A stretch of DNA of 64,000 nt. It comes from Adiantum capillus-veneris (Eukaryota > Streptophyta > Polypodiopsida > Polypodiales > Pteridaceae). Every line of letters begins with the position of its first letter. The stretch's first letter is position 1. The notes beneath the pieces were generated by a model. It did not search any database. It worked only from the letters and a program-made list of their open reading frames with translations, and had not been told where the DNA came from. Positions 37,883-48,322 of the stretch are shown in pieces. The stretch is from positions 111,691,468-111,755,467 of the forward strand of contig CM043966.1 in NCBI GenBank assembly GCA_014529385.2. Reading direction: 5' to 3'. A program made the translations under genes and the position numbers.

Positions 37883-38400
37883 ATGGTCATTAAATACAAA
37901 GCACTAAACCAATACTTAGTAGATAATAAGTATCCTCTGACAATAAAAAGATGTTTTGATAGAAAAAGTAGATGGAACATAGGTGCTCTCTAAATTTTAT
38001 TTAGAGTCAAGATTCTGGAAATTTAAGCTTAGATGATAAGACAGATTCAAAACAGCCTTTGAAGTGCCCCAAGGACACTACCAATGGATTGTTCTATCCT
38101 TTGGAATAAAAGCTACTCTTCAATATGTAAGAAAGGATAGATACAATCTTCAAATTGCTTCTACACTGATTTCTAGTATACATAGATGACATTCTAATTT
38201 TTAAAAAAACATTTGGAGAGTATATCAAACATCTCAACGATTTCTACCAACTCTTGGAAAAGAAAGGACTAACACTTTTCCCAACAAAATATTCTTTTGG
38301 AGAGGAAACATTAGAATTTTTAGGGACGACAATTTATAGTTGAACAATTGAAATGTAGGAGCATTTCATAAAGAAAACTATCCACAAATTCAAAGTGCCT
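37883..38400 (+). pseudogene. Reverse transcriptase relic, Caulimoviridae-like (endogenous pararetrovirus)
   Basis: Short conserved pieces occur in RT order but in different frames: an ATG-led YKALN segment at 37883, SKF..S.FW near 37991-38020, GHYQWIVLSFG at 38072-38104, and an intact VYIDDILIF catalytic box at 38176-38202. The end of the thumb region (EFLGTTIY) lies near 38310-38335, before a TGA. The SKF..SGFW-type and GHYQW words are typical of plant pararetrovirus RT, though some Ty3 RTs come close. Several frameshifts and stops make it non-functional. No movement protein, coat or protease is seen nearby. Confidence 0.55.
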
Positions 38401-38404
38401 TGTG

Positions 38405-38665
38405 ACTACAAGAGGTTGTGTGCACTTGTGACGCTGTTAGCGACGCAAATACAATGGGTTTTTATAATCTCTAGCGTCGATACAAGCGTCGATACGGGAA
38501 CATTGCTATGAGGGTCGCTATGAGCGTCGTTATCTACGTCGCTATATAGCGACGCAGATAGTGACCTTCATAGTGATGCTTACAGGTTTTCTATAGTGAC
38601 GCACATAGGGACACTGCAAATCCTTATATAGCGACACTTATAGCGACGCCCGAAAGTAAACACTT
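38405..38665. repeat. Cluster of GTCGC / GCGAC motifs around an 18-bp palindrome
   Basis: About a dozen GCGACGC, GTGACGC, GCGTCG or GTCGCTAT words occur in both orientations in 260 bp. The palindrome CGTCGCTATATAGCGACG lies at 38537-38554. Dense short repeats in both orientations are typical of subterminal regions of CACTA transposons. No clear CACTA terminus or partner end is visible. The block starts directly after the RT relic. Confidence 0.5.
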
Positions 38666-38889
38666 TTGATGGTAGGGCATTCCACCCATCAACCATATTG
38701 AATATTCCAATAATAGAGTAAACCTAAATGAATCCAAGATAAGCTCAGATTCACCTTTGAAAGAAAGTGCAACCTTAGATATAAACCCAAAATAGTCACT
38801 CACAAGACAATATAACCATTAACTCCATCATCCATAGTATTGTTTGTAGAATAAAGATACAAAAATTACAAAAGTAAATTGATGAAAGT

Positions 38890-39135
38890 AAATTTATAAC
38901 TGCCAGTGGCAGAATTGCTCCCTGCGCGTCGTGGTGCACAGAGGCTTTTTTTGCACCCTCCGACCCTGCCAGGCGTCGCCGATGCGTCACATGCCCTTCT
39001 TGAGCCCGTACGTCCCCCTGTCGCCCCGTTTCACAAATATTTCTCTGAGACGCTCCTCTCGGCCGCCCGGTACGTGCATGTTCGAGGTTCTGTGCACGTG
39101 TGTGCCTCGATGGGCAAAAATGGAGCCATGGTGGT
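38890..39135. other. GC-rich island of unknown origin
   Basis: This ~245-bp stretch is much richer in G+C than its neighbours (for example CCCTCCGACCCTGCCAGGCG, CTCTCGGCCGCCCGGTACGT). A plus-strand frame of 112 codons (38906-39244) crosses it, but I recognise no domain. It lies just beyond the 3' end of the histone-fold pseudogene. Confidence 0.4.
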
Positions 39136-39286
39136 TAACTTAAATTTAACATATCCAACAATTCAAATACATATAAAAAACAATGTACGAATTAAAATTG
39201 AACAATTGCTTGAAATGGTAGAAATTCTCCAGTTGATATTATAGAGAAAGATTACAAATCTCATGAAGAGAGAGTACATGGATAAA

Positions 39287-39634
39287 CTACATCTTATGAA
39301 GGCATCCTTCATTTCTTAAATTTAGTGCTAAGGCTAAATCCGTATTTTTTAAAGTTACACGCTTTACATGCGCCATACAGGAGACGCCATCTTGAAAAAG
39401 CTGCACCAAAATGTTTTCAGCGGCATCCTGTAAGGCCAGTAAAGTTGTGCATTGTATTCTTGTAACGGAATCACTGTATTCATCTATCATCTCTCTCACC
39501 ACCCAAGAGAAGGCCGCTTTGGGTATGATTGGCACAGTGCTATTTTGGTATTTCCTGATCTCATGCAGAGCCACTGTGCCTGGCCTCCATCTCCGCTTTT
39601 TTTGTATTTTTGGTGGTGGTGGAGGAGCCGCCTG
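39287..39634 (-). pseudogene. Divergent histone H3 fold, CENH3-like
   Basis: 115 codons on the minus strand after an in-frame TAG at 39637-39635. The order is a Pro/Lys tail (PPPPPKIQKKRRW), the H3 signature RPGTVALHEIRKYQ (residues 17-30), helix 1 (IPKAAFSWVVREM, 37-49), loop 1 (SDSVTRIQ, 54-61), helix 2 (LLALQDAAENILVQLFQDG, 65-83), CMAHVKRVTL (86-95) and helix 3 (DLALALNLRNEG, 99-110), then a six-residue end. The segment between VRE and ALQ is one residue longer than in canonical H3, and Pro follows the two Ile (LIP-type rather than LIRK). Both traits are typical of centromeric H3. No introns interrupt it, unlike typical plant CENH3 genes, so a retrocopy or relic is possible. Confidence 0.75.
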
Positions 39635-40463
39635 CTAGCCCATTGAGGAGGACCATCTTTGTATTTTTTCCTCCTCTCCTCTTGGGTTCGCTGCTCTTAT
39701 GGTGTCACCTTGTCCCTTTTTCTTTCTGCACATTGCTTGGCTCTCTGAGGGATTTTTGAAGGCTTTGAGCTCCCAACCTTTGCTTGTTGGGTGGCTTGAG
39801 CTATATCTTCTGCCGCCTTCTTCTCTGCCTCTGCTCCTGCTTGTAAGTCGGCCAAATGAGCTCTCTCGGCCTCAACTCTCTGCCTTTCCACCTGCTCTCT
39901 CTGTCTTCTCTACTCTTCTTGTGCTCCCAGGGCTTTCTTTTCAGCTGGCTCTTTCTTTTCCCTCTCCCTTTGTCTTTTCCTCCTCTTGGCCTCTTTTGCT
40001 TTAGATACTGGGTCGCCTGGTATTACCTTGATTATTCTTTCTTTGATTTGAGTGGAAACTATCGCGGCGTAGTATGTGGGGTGGACTGAGCACCAGCGAT
40101 TGTGGCAAGAGGCGATGGCGGTGGATTTTGAAGTGGACCTAGATGTTCCCCTTCTGTTTCTTATGTTGCTCTGCAAAGAGGGGAAATCGGTGGGGGATCT
40201 GGAAGAGCTGTGCGAGTGGCATGGGTTAAATCATCAAGACCTCCCATTATGTGTCGCATGTTGCTTTGATCATCTAGATTTGATGGTTGAGGAGGCTCTT
40301 GGGTGTTTGGAGCAGGCTGGGGCACTGGGTTATCCACTTGTAGTCGAGAATGTGGATTTGAAGCCGTGGATTCTGCATGGATTTCCGGCTGTGGATTTTC
40401 TGCGGTGTGAGTGGTTGTGGTGGTATTGTGCGTAGTGCCAGCCTGCTCGTGTGAATCGTCCAT
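39635..40463 (-). pseudogene. N-terminal part of the histone-fold gene: Pro/Thr-rich and coiled-coil, frameshifted
   Basis: Directly upstream of the H3 fold on the same strand. From an ATG at 40463 the frame reads MDDSHEQAGTTHNTTTTTH, then Pro/Asn/Gln-rich sequence to 40161. Next, in other frames, comes a Pro-rich piece (about 40040-40115), then KAKEAKRRKRQREREKKE and, past a TAG near 39907, VERQRVEAERAHLADLQAGA, a charged coiled coil. It runs to a TAA near 39698, continues as RTQEERRKKYK, and meets the histone fold one frame away. Whether this is one gene or two neighbours is inference; the lack of any gap favours one. Confidence 0.45.
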
Positions 40464-40555
40464 GTGGTGCAAGATGTGAGTGCGTGTGCGTTTGTGCTCA
40501 AGTGGATCTTCTAGAATGTGCAAACAAGAAGTGAACTTCAAGTCGTGAGTTTTGA

Positions 40556-40565
40556 CTTATATAGT
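40556..40565 (-). promoter_or_regulatory. Candidate TATA box of the histone-fold gene
   Basis: The minus strand reads ACTATATAAG, 93 bases upstream of the ATG at 40463. That leaves room for a start site near 40530 and a leader of about 65 bases. Confidence 0.4.
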
Positions 40566-41153
40566 ACTAATTTAAAAAGAAAAACTTAAAAACTCAATAA
40601 TACCATTAAAAATCCAAAATAACTCCAAAATTGTCAAAATTTGTTACATGAAACCACTGATTGGGGCATCAAAAAATCACGTGGCATTACAATGTAAGCT
40701 TAATATAGGAATGGTTAGTGTCAAAAATTTATTGATTTTCCACCCAACGTTTGCCATTTTGTCGCCTTGTCGCCAACCACCGTCAAAATTGATCTTTTGC
40801 ACTAGAAGCATGATATGATTGCGATCGCCTCACGCTAACCACTTTCTCTATTATGCATTTCAAGCTTCTTTGCACTCTAGTCTTCTTCCTTAGTCTTCCC
40901 GCTAAAACTCTGTAGAACCAATTGAACATTTCATGCAGGGCATTGCTCTTTTTTCTCCCACCTCCATGCCTTGTATTTTTAAACTACACTGCTTTTGCTT
41001 GATAGTGTGAGCGCTCCATTCCTTGGCTACTCCAGATGCCCAATGAGCCGAATGTGTCGAGAAAAAATGAACTATGAGCAAAAAGAATATTCTGCAAAAA
41101 TATAAACCTTTAGTTCAAACACTGATGTTTTTTTTAATCCAAAGACAAAGTGT
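40566..41153. other. Non-coding stretch
   Basis: AT-rich DNA with no open frame of note. It separates the histone-fold gene from the transposase-like gene, both on the minus strand. The minus-strand continuation past 41154 is short. Confidence 0.35.
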
Positions 41154-43629
41154 TCAACCCACCATGTAATGTGTTATGTGTGTCTCCCCCCAGGCATCCA
41201 CCATTTGTGCTGTGAAACTATTGATTACAAACTTTAAAGTGGATATCTTAGCAAAATTTAGATTTTTCTTTTCAAGCAAAAAAAAAATATCATCTACTGA
41301 CTGCCACACACGAGCATGCTTAATTCCTAGTGTTGCTTCGTTACCTCTGTAGGTGGTAATGTCACACACCTTTTTCCACAATTGAAACTCATTGGGACTT
41401 TGAGAGTTAGAATAGTCTGAAAGCATATGCCTAGCTTTACTACCACCCATACATATTTTATTATGATAATCCTGTGTACTTCCAGATGCCTTCCTATCCT
41501 TTGATAGCTCTACTGCACCGCCATGAAGGCCAACGCTTGATAGAATAGATTCAAGTTCTCTGATACACTCTTCCCTTCTTTCTACAGGCTCCATATTCCA
41601 AGCATAATTAATATGGAGCATCGACAACTTGTCAAGAATTCATAGATGGGCATGAAGAGTGCACACATGCACATTTATCAGAGGAATCGGTAGAATAGGA
41701 TCCCAATTTGGATCATCCATGTCTCGATTAGGGGATACACCCTGGCTACAACTGAGGATACCTTGAAACCATTATTGGATTGCTTTACCCACTGTTTGTG
41801 CAGTGGTCACACCTTTCGCAGAATTGAATGCAACTTTGCCACCCTTACCCTTATCCTTACCTTTCACAGAGTTGACTGTAGCTTTGCCACCCTTACCCTT
41901 ACCCTTGCCGTCAGTTCCTAATGAGACTTTACTGTGGCAGCAATAAATGCATGGAAAGAGGGTCATTGCACCTTGCTTGAATCCTAACATACACTTGAGA
42001 GTTTTCAAGTCTCCTGCCAAATGCCACTCCACTTGGAACGTACCCAGTCCTTGTTGTTGCCGAATGACGTCAACGATTGGGGTGTGATTAAAATACCATT
42101 TGAGAGACTCATGTGTCTCATGTGGGAGATGAAAAGCTGCCAACCACCAAATATTCTTCTCGGATTGAACACCTAAACAAGTGTTTCCCTTCTCGCTGGC
42201 ATTTAGCTCAACATCAATGCCCACCAAGGCTTTGTTCATAAGCGTAACGCTTACCCTTTTGAGCCGTTAACCTTTGACAATTTGGCACTCATCAAGCTTC
42301 ATGAAAAATATAACTTTGCCATCACACTCTTCCTGTGTCAACCCATAAAATCTGATCATTGACTCCTGGAGCTTCAACAAGTCAACATAGACATTATTGA
42401 ACTCGGTATAACAAAAATATTTGTTCTCTTCTAGTGGCAGGACATCCTCCACATATTGAAATCCACCCAACAATCTTGCAACATCATTATTGGCGCACCT
42501 TTTTGCGATGCTAACACTGTAAGGCGTTGGCAGCAACCTAAACAAACCTTTTTCTCTGTGACCTAGTGTGACAAGCCTATACAAAGCTCCATAGGCCTTG
42601 AAACTTATTCGTGCGATGTCACACACCTCCATCATCTCCTGAGGTGAAACAATGTTCTTTAGCTCATTGAAATACTTCTAGAGAAAAAGTTTAGCAATGC
42701 CAGCATTGGATGGCTCATCTAATAGCTCCACCAACTCCTTTGGTTTGATGATATGCTACTGCAGAGTATGTCCAATCGTTTCAGCATTGGACTCGATTCC
42801 CATCATCATCCGAGCCAAGTTCCTACATATTGAAATAATATTATAGCAACCTACAAAAAATGTACAAAATTAGAAGCTTGCATTTGTATTCCTATCGAGT
42901 TTGACGGATACATTTCTTTCGAGCTCTACCACTTGAAGATAGCATAGACATCGCATGTCTCTTGCGCTTGCAAATGTGATAGCCCAATGGAATGCGTGTG
43001 AGATGATCGATTCGTCGGTGCATATTATGTGCAGTGTGTTGTAGCTGAACATAATTGTCTAGATGACGCTCTTGTTTCATTTTTTGATGCTCTGCCTTTG
43101 TAATAAGCTTTGCCATCTCGTCATTAAACTGCTTCGTCTTCTCATTGGATTCCTCTCTGACTTGCTGAATGTCTTTCACGTATTTCTCTTACAATGAAGA
43201 ATAGGCAGCACACAGATGTTTTTTTGTTTCCCTTTCATTGAAAAAAGCTGAATGTAATCTTCACGTACTTCTCTTGCAATGAAGAATAGGCAGCACAGAG
43301 ATGTTTTTTTGCTTCCCTTTCATTGAAAAAAGCTGAATGTAATCTCCAGCAGTAGCCAAACAGTCCGTCTCTCCCATCTCCAATAAATTGCAGTAGCTGA
43401 GCGACATTACTAAAAGGCGGTGATGCATTGGTCATTGTATCACAAGGGTAAATATGGCCATCAACCATAAGTTGATTTCCTTGCATCCATGGTTCCGTAG
43501 CTGGTCTCCAGTATTGGGATTAGATGTGCCAAGTCTCACAGTTGCATACTCCTGCTCTAAATCAGCATTTAATCGATATCGTTTTGATTTGTTAGTAATG
43601 TCTTGCAGTGGTGGGGGATTGAAGGACAT
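41154..43629 (-). pseudogene. Broken DNA-transposase-like gene, family not identified
   Basis: Minus-strand frames line up as one protein. N-terminus: 43629-43235 (MSFNPPPLQDITNKSKRYRL; GDGRDGLFGYCWRLHSAF), with a frameshift. Then a charged coil at 43179-42892 (EESNEKTKQFNDEMAKLITK). The middle, 42635-42267, ends KLDECQIVKG at a TAA, but RLKRVSVTLMNKAL continues in the same frame into 42239-41772. That frame has LAGDLKTLKCMLGF and a Cys pair (CIYCCHSK), followed by a duplicated KGKGKGGK linker. The last part, 41627-41154, ends WGETHITHYMVG. The D-L-K, C-x2-C and ITHYM words recall cut-and-paste transposases of large eukaryotic DNA transposons. TIRs were not found. Confidence 0.45.
43175..43344. 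repeat. 85-bp tandem duplication inside the transposase-like gene
   Basis: Copies at 43175-43259 and 43260-43344 share TTCTCTTRCAATGAAGAATA, GATGTTTTTTTG and CATTGAAAAAAGCTGAATGT. Eighty-five is not a multiple of three, so the duplication itself shifts the reading frame. Confidence 0.85.
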
Positions 43630-43898
43630 CGTGTTAGTTAATCAAGCAAATTAGTAAGAATGTGTAATGGTGACTGCTACAAGCAGGTAAAGGTGGCTAT
43701 GGAGGAAAGAAGTGGAGAGTACTCAAAGTTAAGAGAAAAAGATTATGTTGTGGAGCGAAGAGAGAGAGGGAGTGCAGCTCAATCTCCTTTGAATTTGAAT
43801 TGTGACCATGACTGTAGAGAGAGAAATCTGCAGCACACAAAGGTAATGGAGTTTTCCATTGCACTCAGTTGGAGTTGGAGTGGGAGAAGCATGGGGGG

Positions 43899-43899
<1 letters not shown>

Positions 43900-43962
<63 letters not shown>
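43900..43962. repeat. (GA)n microsatellite
   Basis: A G-run (ATGGGGGGGGAG) passes into about 60 bp of GA. Confidence 0.96.
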
Positions 43963-44085
43963 ATAAAGGAAGAGAGTGGGAGAGAGGACATATCTGCAAC
44001 CTTGGAGGATCTGCACTTTTTCAGAAAGAGACAGCCAAGAATGTTCCTTAATGATTGGAAGAGGAAGTGACATGAGAGAAAAGGG

Positions 44086-44089
<4 letters not shown>

Positions 44090-44152
<63 letters not shown>
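44090..44152. repeat. (GA)n microsatellite
   Basis: About 62 bp of pure GA. It lies upstream (minus-strand sense) of the transposase-like gene together with 43900-43962. Confidence 0.96.
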
Positions 44153-44154
<2 letters not shown>

Positions 44155-44479
44155 GGCTCACGTTTTAGAGAGAGAATGTAGTGAGAAAATGTGAAAAATC
44201 TTTTTTTTTGGCAGGGGGCTAAAAAGTGCCTCCTTTAATGAGTTCTAAGTAAGAGAGAGTGTTTTATATGTTAGAAAGAGAAGAGGGGTGGGAAAAAGTC
44301 ATTTGAAACTTCATTTACCCCCGTCTCTTTTGGGTGACTAAATAAACTAGTTTCAAATTCAAAATATGGAAATGGCTTTTTTAAAAATCTCACCATAGGC
44401 CTTTTTGCCCTCTCTTTTAGGCTTGGTCAAACTTGGCTTAAGATTTAAGCATTCCCTTAAACTGCCAAATAAAGAGGCC
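44153..44479. other. Non-coding spacer
   Basis: No gene. A short CAAAAAGGCC / GGCCTCTTTT-like echo near 44390-44480 adjoins the truncated end of element 2. Confidence 0.3.
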
Positions 44480-44954
44480 CTCTTATACCCCATTCACTTC
44501 CTCATGCAATACCCCACTTTTCAAACACATCATAAGCCACAATACTGCCTCTAATTTTTTATTTGAGAACCCTATTTTCCATGCTTTGACACTCTTTACA
44601 AGACTTGCACCAATGACAAACATCCCGTTGAACGCTTGGCCACACATAACCCTCCTGCAAGACTTTATGCAAAGTGACCTTTGAAGCAAAGTGACCACCA
44701 GAAGAACCCTCATGATTCTCCTCTAAAATTTTGTAAATTTCCTCTTTCCAAGGAACTTTTATCATCACAAGACCAGCCCCCTTCATATACAAGGCATCAC
44801 CAAGTAGCACATACCTTTTAGCACGGCGTAGGAAGGCATACTTTTTTGACTTCTCCAACTCTGATGGAAGCGTACCTATTTGTAGAAACTCTTCCTCCCT
44901 CTCTAAATCTTCCCTTCCCAAATACAGAGGAGACTCAGCCCTTATCACATACAA
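44480..44954 (-). pseudogene. Element 2 integrase zinc finger; core missing
   Basis: The minus-strand frame from 44954 has H-x-G-x2-GGHFASKVTL and CHWCKSCKECQ, the H2C2 finger that precedes all Ty3 integrase cores. After CQSMENRVLK the frame shifts and the sequence leaves the family at about 44480. The DDE core is absent, so this is a true truncation. Confidence 0.85.
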
Positions 44955-46297
44955 TTGCCCAATTGAAGCTTGCTTGCACCATGCGCTTCTTCATTTTGAG
45001 ACCTGTCCACATGCCTCAAACTCCAAGCTTCAAAATGCTTAAGGAGATTCTTCGCTTGAAAACACATATTTTTCAGCCTTGTATTCTTACTTTGCCACAC
45101 CGCAAGTACTTGCTTAACCACCAAAAGAGAATCACCTCTTACCCTCACATGACAGATGCCAAGCTCAAGGCAAAGGTTGAGACCTTTCTCCAAAGTAGCA
45201 TACTCAGATTCATTGTTGCTTTGTGCTATAAGCTTCAAACTCCTTTTAATTACCAACATATCTTGAGGATCATAAATTACAACATCTCCCAAAGCTTCAC
45301 CATGCACTTTCCTGTAAGAGCCATCAAAAAACAATAGATAGGCATTGTCTATGTCAAGAGCTTCAATGTGTTTCTTCTTCACCGCGTTCTCCTTAAGAAG
45401 AAGAGGGATTTCCTTATAAGTAAGCAAATTAGCCAATGTAGCCCTTGTACTCTCCTGAACAAAAAAAGAGAATTGGAATTCTTGTAGCTCCACAATACAC
45501 TTCATGAGCCTCTTTGACAAAGTAGGGCTATTCAGCAATTGAAGTAGAAGAGTGTAGCTAGTGAGGAATGTGAATGGTTTAGGGAGAAGGTAGTGCCTAA
45601 ACCTTCTACATGCATAAATCACACTCAGCATGATGACCTCCACCTCGGTATAGCCTCTTTCCACCTCTAGATTCACCCTACTAGCACAATAGATAGGCTG
45701 CATGTAGTGGGAATTGTTACCTTGTTGAAGAAGCATAGCTCCAATAGCATCCTCACCTACTGATGGATTCACATAAAACTCCTTATCCCAATTAGGATCT
45801 TGCATATCAGGAAGAGAATCAAGAACCTCTTTGAAACCTTGAAAAACCTCTTCACATTCATATGTCCATTGTAGAGGATCCAACCTTGCTACTTGTTGTA
45901 CAGGATAAAGAAGTTGAGAGGACAAAGCAATGAACCTTGCCATGTACTTCACCTTTTGAATGAAAGTAGCAAGTTTCTTTGTATTTTTAGGAGATGGGAG
46001 GAGCACCAAAGCCTTCACTTTGTCAGGATCTGCTTCAATCACATTCTCTGAGATCATATGCCCCAAAAACTTCACTCTTGGTTGAGCAAGATGACACTTC
46101 TTTGGGTTGAGTTGACCTCCACTTTCATCATATTTTTTCAATGCCATCCCGAGCTTTACACAATGATCCTTTCTAGAGCTATAAACACAAAAGTCATCAA
46201 TAAGATCCTTCACAAACCTGCCAAGAAAGGGAGAGAACACCTTATTGATGCGCTTTTCATACCACGCACATCCATTCATAAGACCAAAAGGAAGCAC
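44945..46297 (-). pseudogene. Element 2 RT (C-terminal half), RNase H and archaeal-type RNase H
   Basis: 450 codons, the longest intact frame of element 2. Residues 1-130: RT with LPFGLMNG, the catalytic VKDLIDDFCVYS and KFLGHMISE. Residues ~165-270: the usual Ty3 RNase H, but its catalytic positions read FYVNPS (Asp to Asn) and TSYTLL (Asp lost). Residues ~320-445: a second RNase H with FFDGSYRK, NNESEYATLEKGL, VRGDSLLVVKQV and HVDRSQNEEAH, whose D-E-D-D set looks complete. Degeneration of the first with retention of the second is known in Tat elements. Confidence 0.88.
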
Positions 46298-46445
46298 ACA
46301 ATAACAAAATCATCCCCATGGTGTGATAAATGTGGTCTTATTTTGATCTTCTAAAACCAAGGTAAGATGAAACTTATCTAGAGAATCCATCACATACACT
46401 ATACCTCTCAAAAGAATCAAGTATGTCATCTATGAAAGGAAGAGG

Positions 46446-46802
46446 TTATGGATCCCTCTTCATGGTTGTGTTTAGAGGCTTAAAATCAACACATATCCTC
46501 CACTTTCCATCCTTCTTGGGTGTGACAACAACAGGATTCACCCATTCTGCAGTACTCAGAGGACATATGAAACCTGCTTCAAGAAGCTTGTCTACTTCTT
46601 CCTTTAAAGCATTAAGTTGTACCTGTCCCATTCTCCTTAGCTTTTGGCGTATGGGCTGAGCTCCTTCCTTGATTGGAATGTGGATTTCCTCTCCCTTAAA
46701 GCCTCTAGTTTCCTCATAAGAAGTGATGAATAAATGGGGAAATTGTTGTATCATATGTAGGTACTCACCCTTCTTATGACTAGTCAAGTCGGGAGACAAC
46801 AT
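46446..46802 (-). pseudogene. Element 2 RT (N-terminal half)
   Basis: 118 codons: the entry HIPIKEGAQPIRQKLRRM, then LNALKEEVDKLLEAGFICPL, WVNPVVVTPKKDGKWRICVD and FKPLN. These are standard Ty3 RT blocks. The stretch 46298-46445, which should hold the D-G-F/Y-S-G-Y block, is broken by stops and a frameshift. Confidence 0.85.
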
Positions 46803-46810
46803 ACCTTGTA

Positions 46811-47705
46811 TCAGCTCCGTTTGACATTAGGTTTAACTTTGGGTTGCATCAGCTCTTCAATTTTCTCATAAGTACCAGAGATATCCTCATTCTCTATAAG
46901 GCCAAGAAATATTTGTTTCTCATCATGCTTTTCTTCAAGAAACAAGGAGGAAACATCTAGATCGCTTTCGCTACTATCTTCCACTTCACTGCCATCATCC
47001 CCATTGTCTTCTTCTTCACTTGAGTACTCTTCTTCATCACTTTGCTCATCAAAATCAGCAGCCAAATATTTCTTGCTAGCCATGTCAAACCTCTTCTTAT
47101 CACCCCTTCTATTGTAGAGAATGATGGTACCATGTCCCCAATCCTCTACAGCTTTGGTTGCTTGTAGCCATGGTCTTCCAAGGATGAGAGGGAAAGCACC
47201 AATACCTGCGGGCATACACATGGAAATTGACCAGCACTTTAACATCAAATAAATCCACCTCCAAGTCCTTTACAACTCATAAGCACCTCACCCTTGATTG
47301 GTTGGAAATCTTTATGAGAAAACCTAAATTCTTCACCATGTTGAGTCCCAACTTTGATACACAAGCTTGAGTAATAACACATACCTGTGCACCTCCATCA
47401 ATATAAGCCTCTCCAATGCACTTCCTCTTATGCCATGCATCCATAGTAGGGCATATATCAGGTAGCTCATTCAAAGATAGGACTCTCAATGACCCCCTTG
47501 CAAGCTCCTTCTTCATGGGGTTGACTACATGTTTCCATTGCCTCTTTAACTTGGGACACATCTCCATGAGTTTCCCAAAGGTAACATCAACCTTTCTACC
47601 CACCAAATCAGTCATTAAACTATAATTTGGTTTCCCCTCTCCCAAAGGAAAGTTGGATGCATTGTAATGTTTCCTGGGTTTTCTCTTTTTCTTCTCTTTA
47701 CCCAT
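46811..47705 (-). pseudogene. Element 2 aspartic protease region
   Basis: The frame at 47277-47705 contains CIGEAYIDGGAQVCVITQAC, a retropepsin core with DGG in place of the usual D-T/S-G. The frame at 46811-47248 continues with FPLILGRPWLQATKAVEDWG, the conserved ILGRPWL segment after the flap. It then has an acidic Glu/Asp/Ser-rich spacer running up to RT. A frameshift near 47250-47276 joins the two. Confidence 0.78.
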
Positions 47706-47839
47706 ACCTGTTTCAACCTATTTCCCTCTTTTATGGTTGGGACTTGTGTCACTCCTGTCATGATCCCTTGTAACCCTCTTACCTACAGGCATGACCATAG
47801 CTCCCAAATCATCCTCTTTCTTCTCCAAACGGATTATGC

Positions 47840-48271
47840 TTAACCCTTTTGTTTGCCCTTCTCTTCAGCTGTCAAACCATTTGGCCCTGCTTCCCCTTTA
47901 ATCTCAATACCATAATCTTGAGCTCGAGAAGGAATTTGTGGAGGAAGAGGAAGCATGTCACCACCCATTCTCTTTGGCTTGTCACATTGAGGGCTGTTAT
48001 GACCCCATTCACCACAGTTGTAACATTGAAACATATCCCTTCTTCCAGCCATGCCTCTTCCTCTACCACTTGTAAAACCCTCATTGTTTCCATACCCACG
48101 TCTATATCCATAGCTTTGACCTCTTCCACATCCCATCATATGCACACTAAGATTCTTCATAAGACCTACAACCTCTTGCATCTCCTTGCAAAAACCATTC
48201 ACATCATGAGAAGCTTGTTGATCATAACTTGGCTCCCTGATAAGGACCCTTGGTTGCTCTACCTCTTTCAC
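47840..48271 (-). pseudogene. Element 2 gag C-terminus with zinc knuckle
   Basis: 143 codons, with a Gly/Arg/Tyr-rich stretch (RGQSYGYRRGYGNNEG) leading to the knuckle CYNCGEWGHNSPQC (C-x2-C-x4-H-x4-C). It is open, but separated from the main gag frame by a stop near 48300. Confidence 0.82.
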
Positions 48272-48322
48272 TTCAACCTTTGGCTCGACATTGATTCCAA
48301 GTTGATGAAGATGCTCTGCTTT

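Noticed and set aside
39699-40435. Plus-strand ORFs of 75-119 codons at 39411-40435
   Set aside because: The minus strand holds the recognisable histone fold and charged coiled coil; the plus frames are shadows without domains.
44846-45337. 163-codon plus-strand ORF
   Set aside because: Antisense to the RNase H/integrase region of element 2, which has clear domain motifs.
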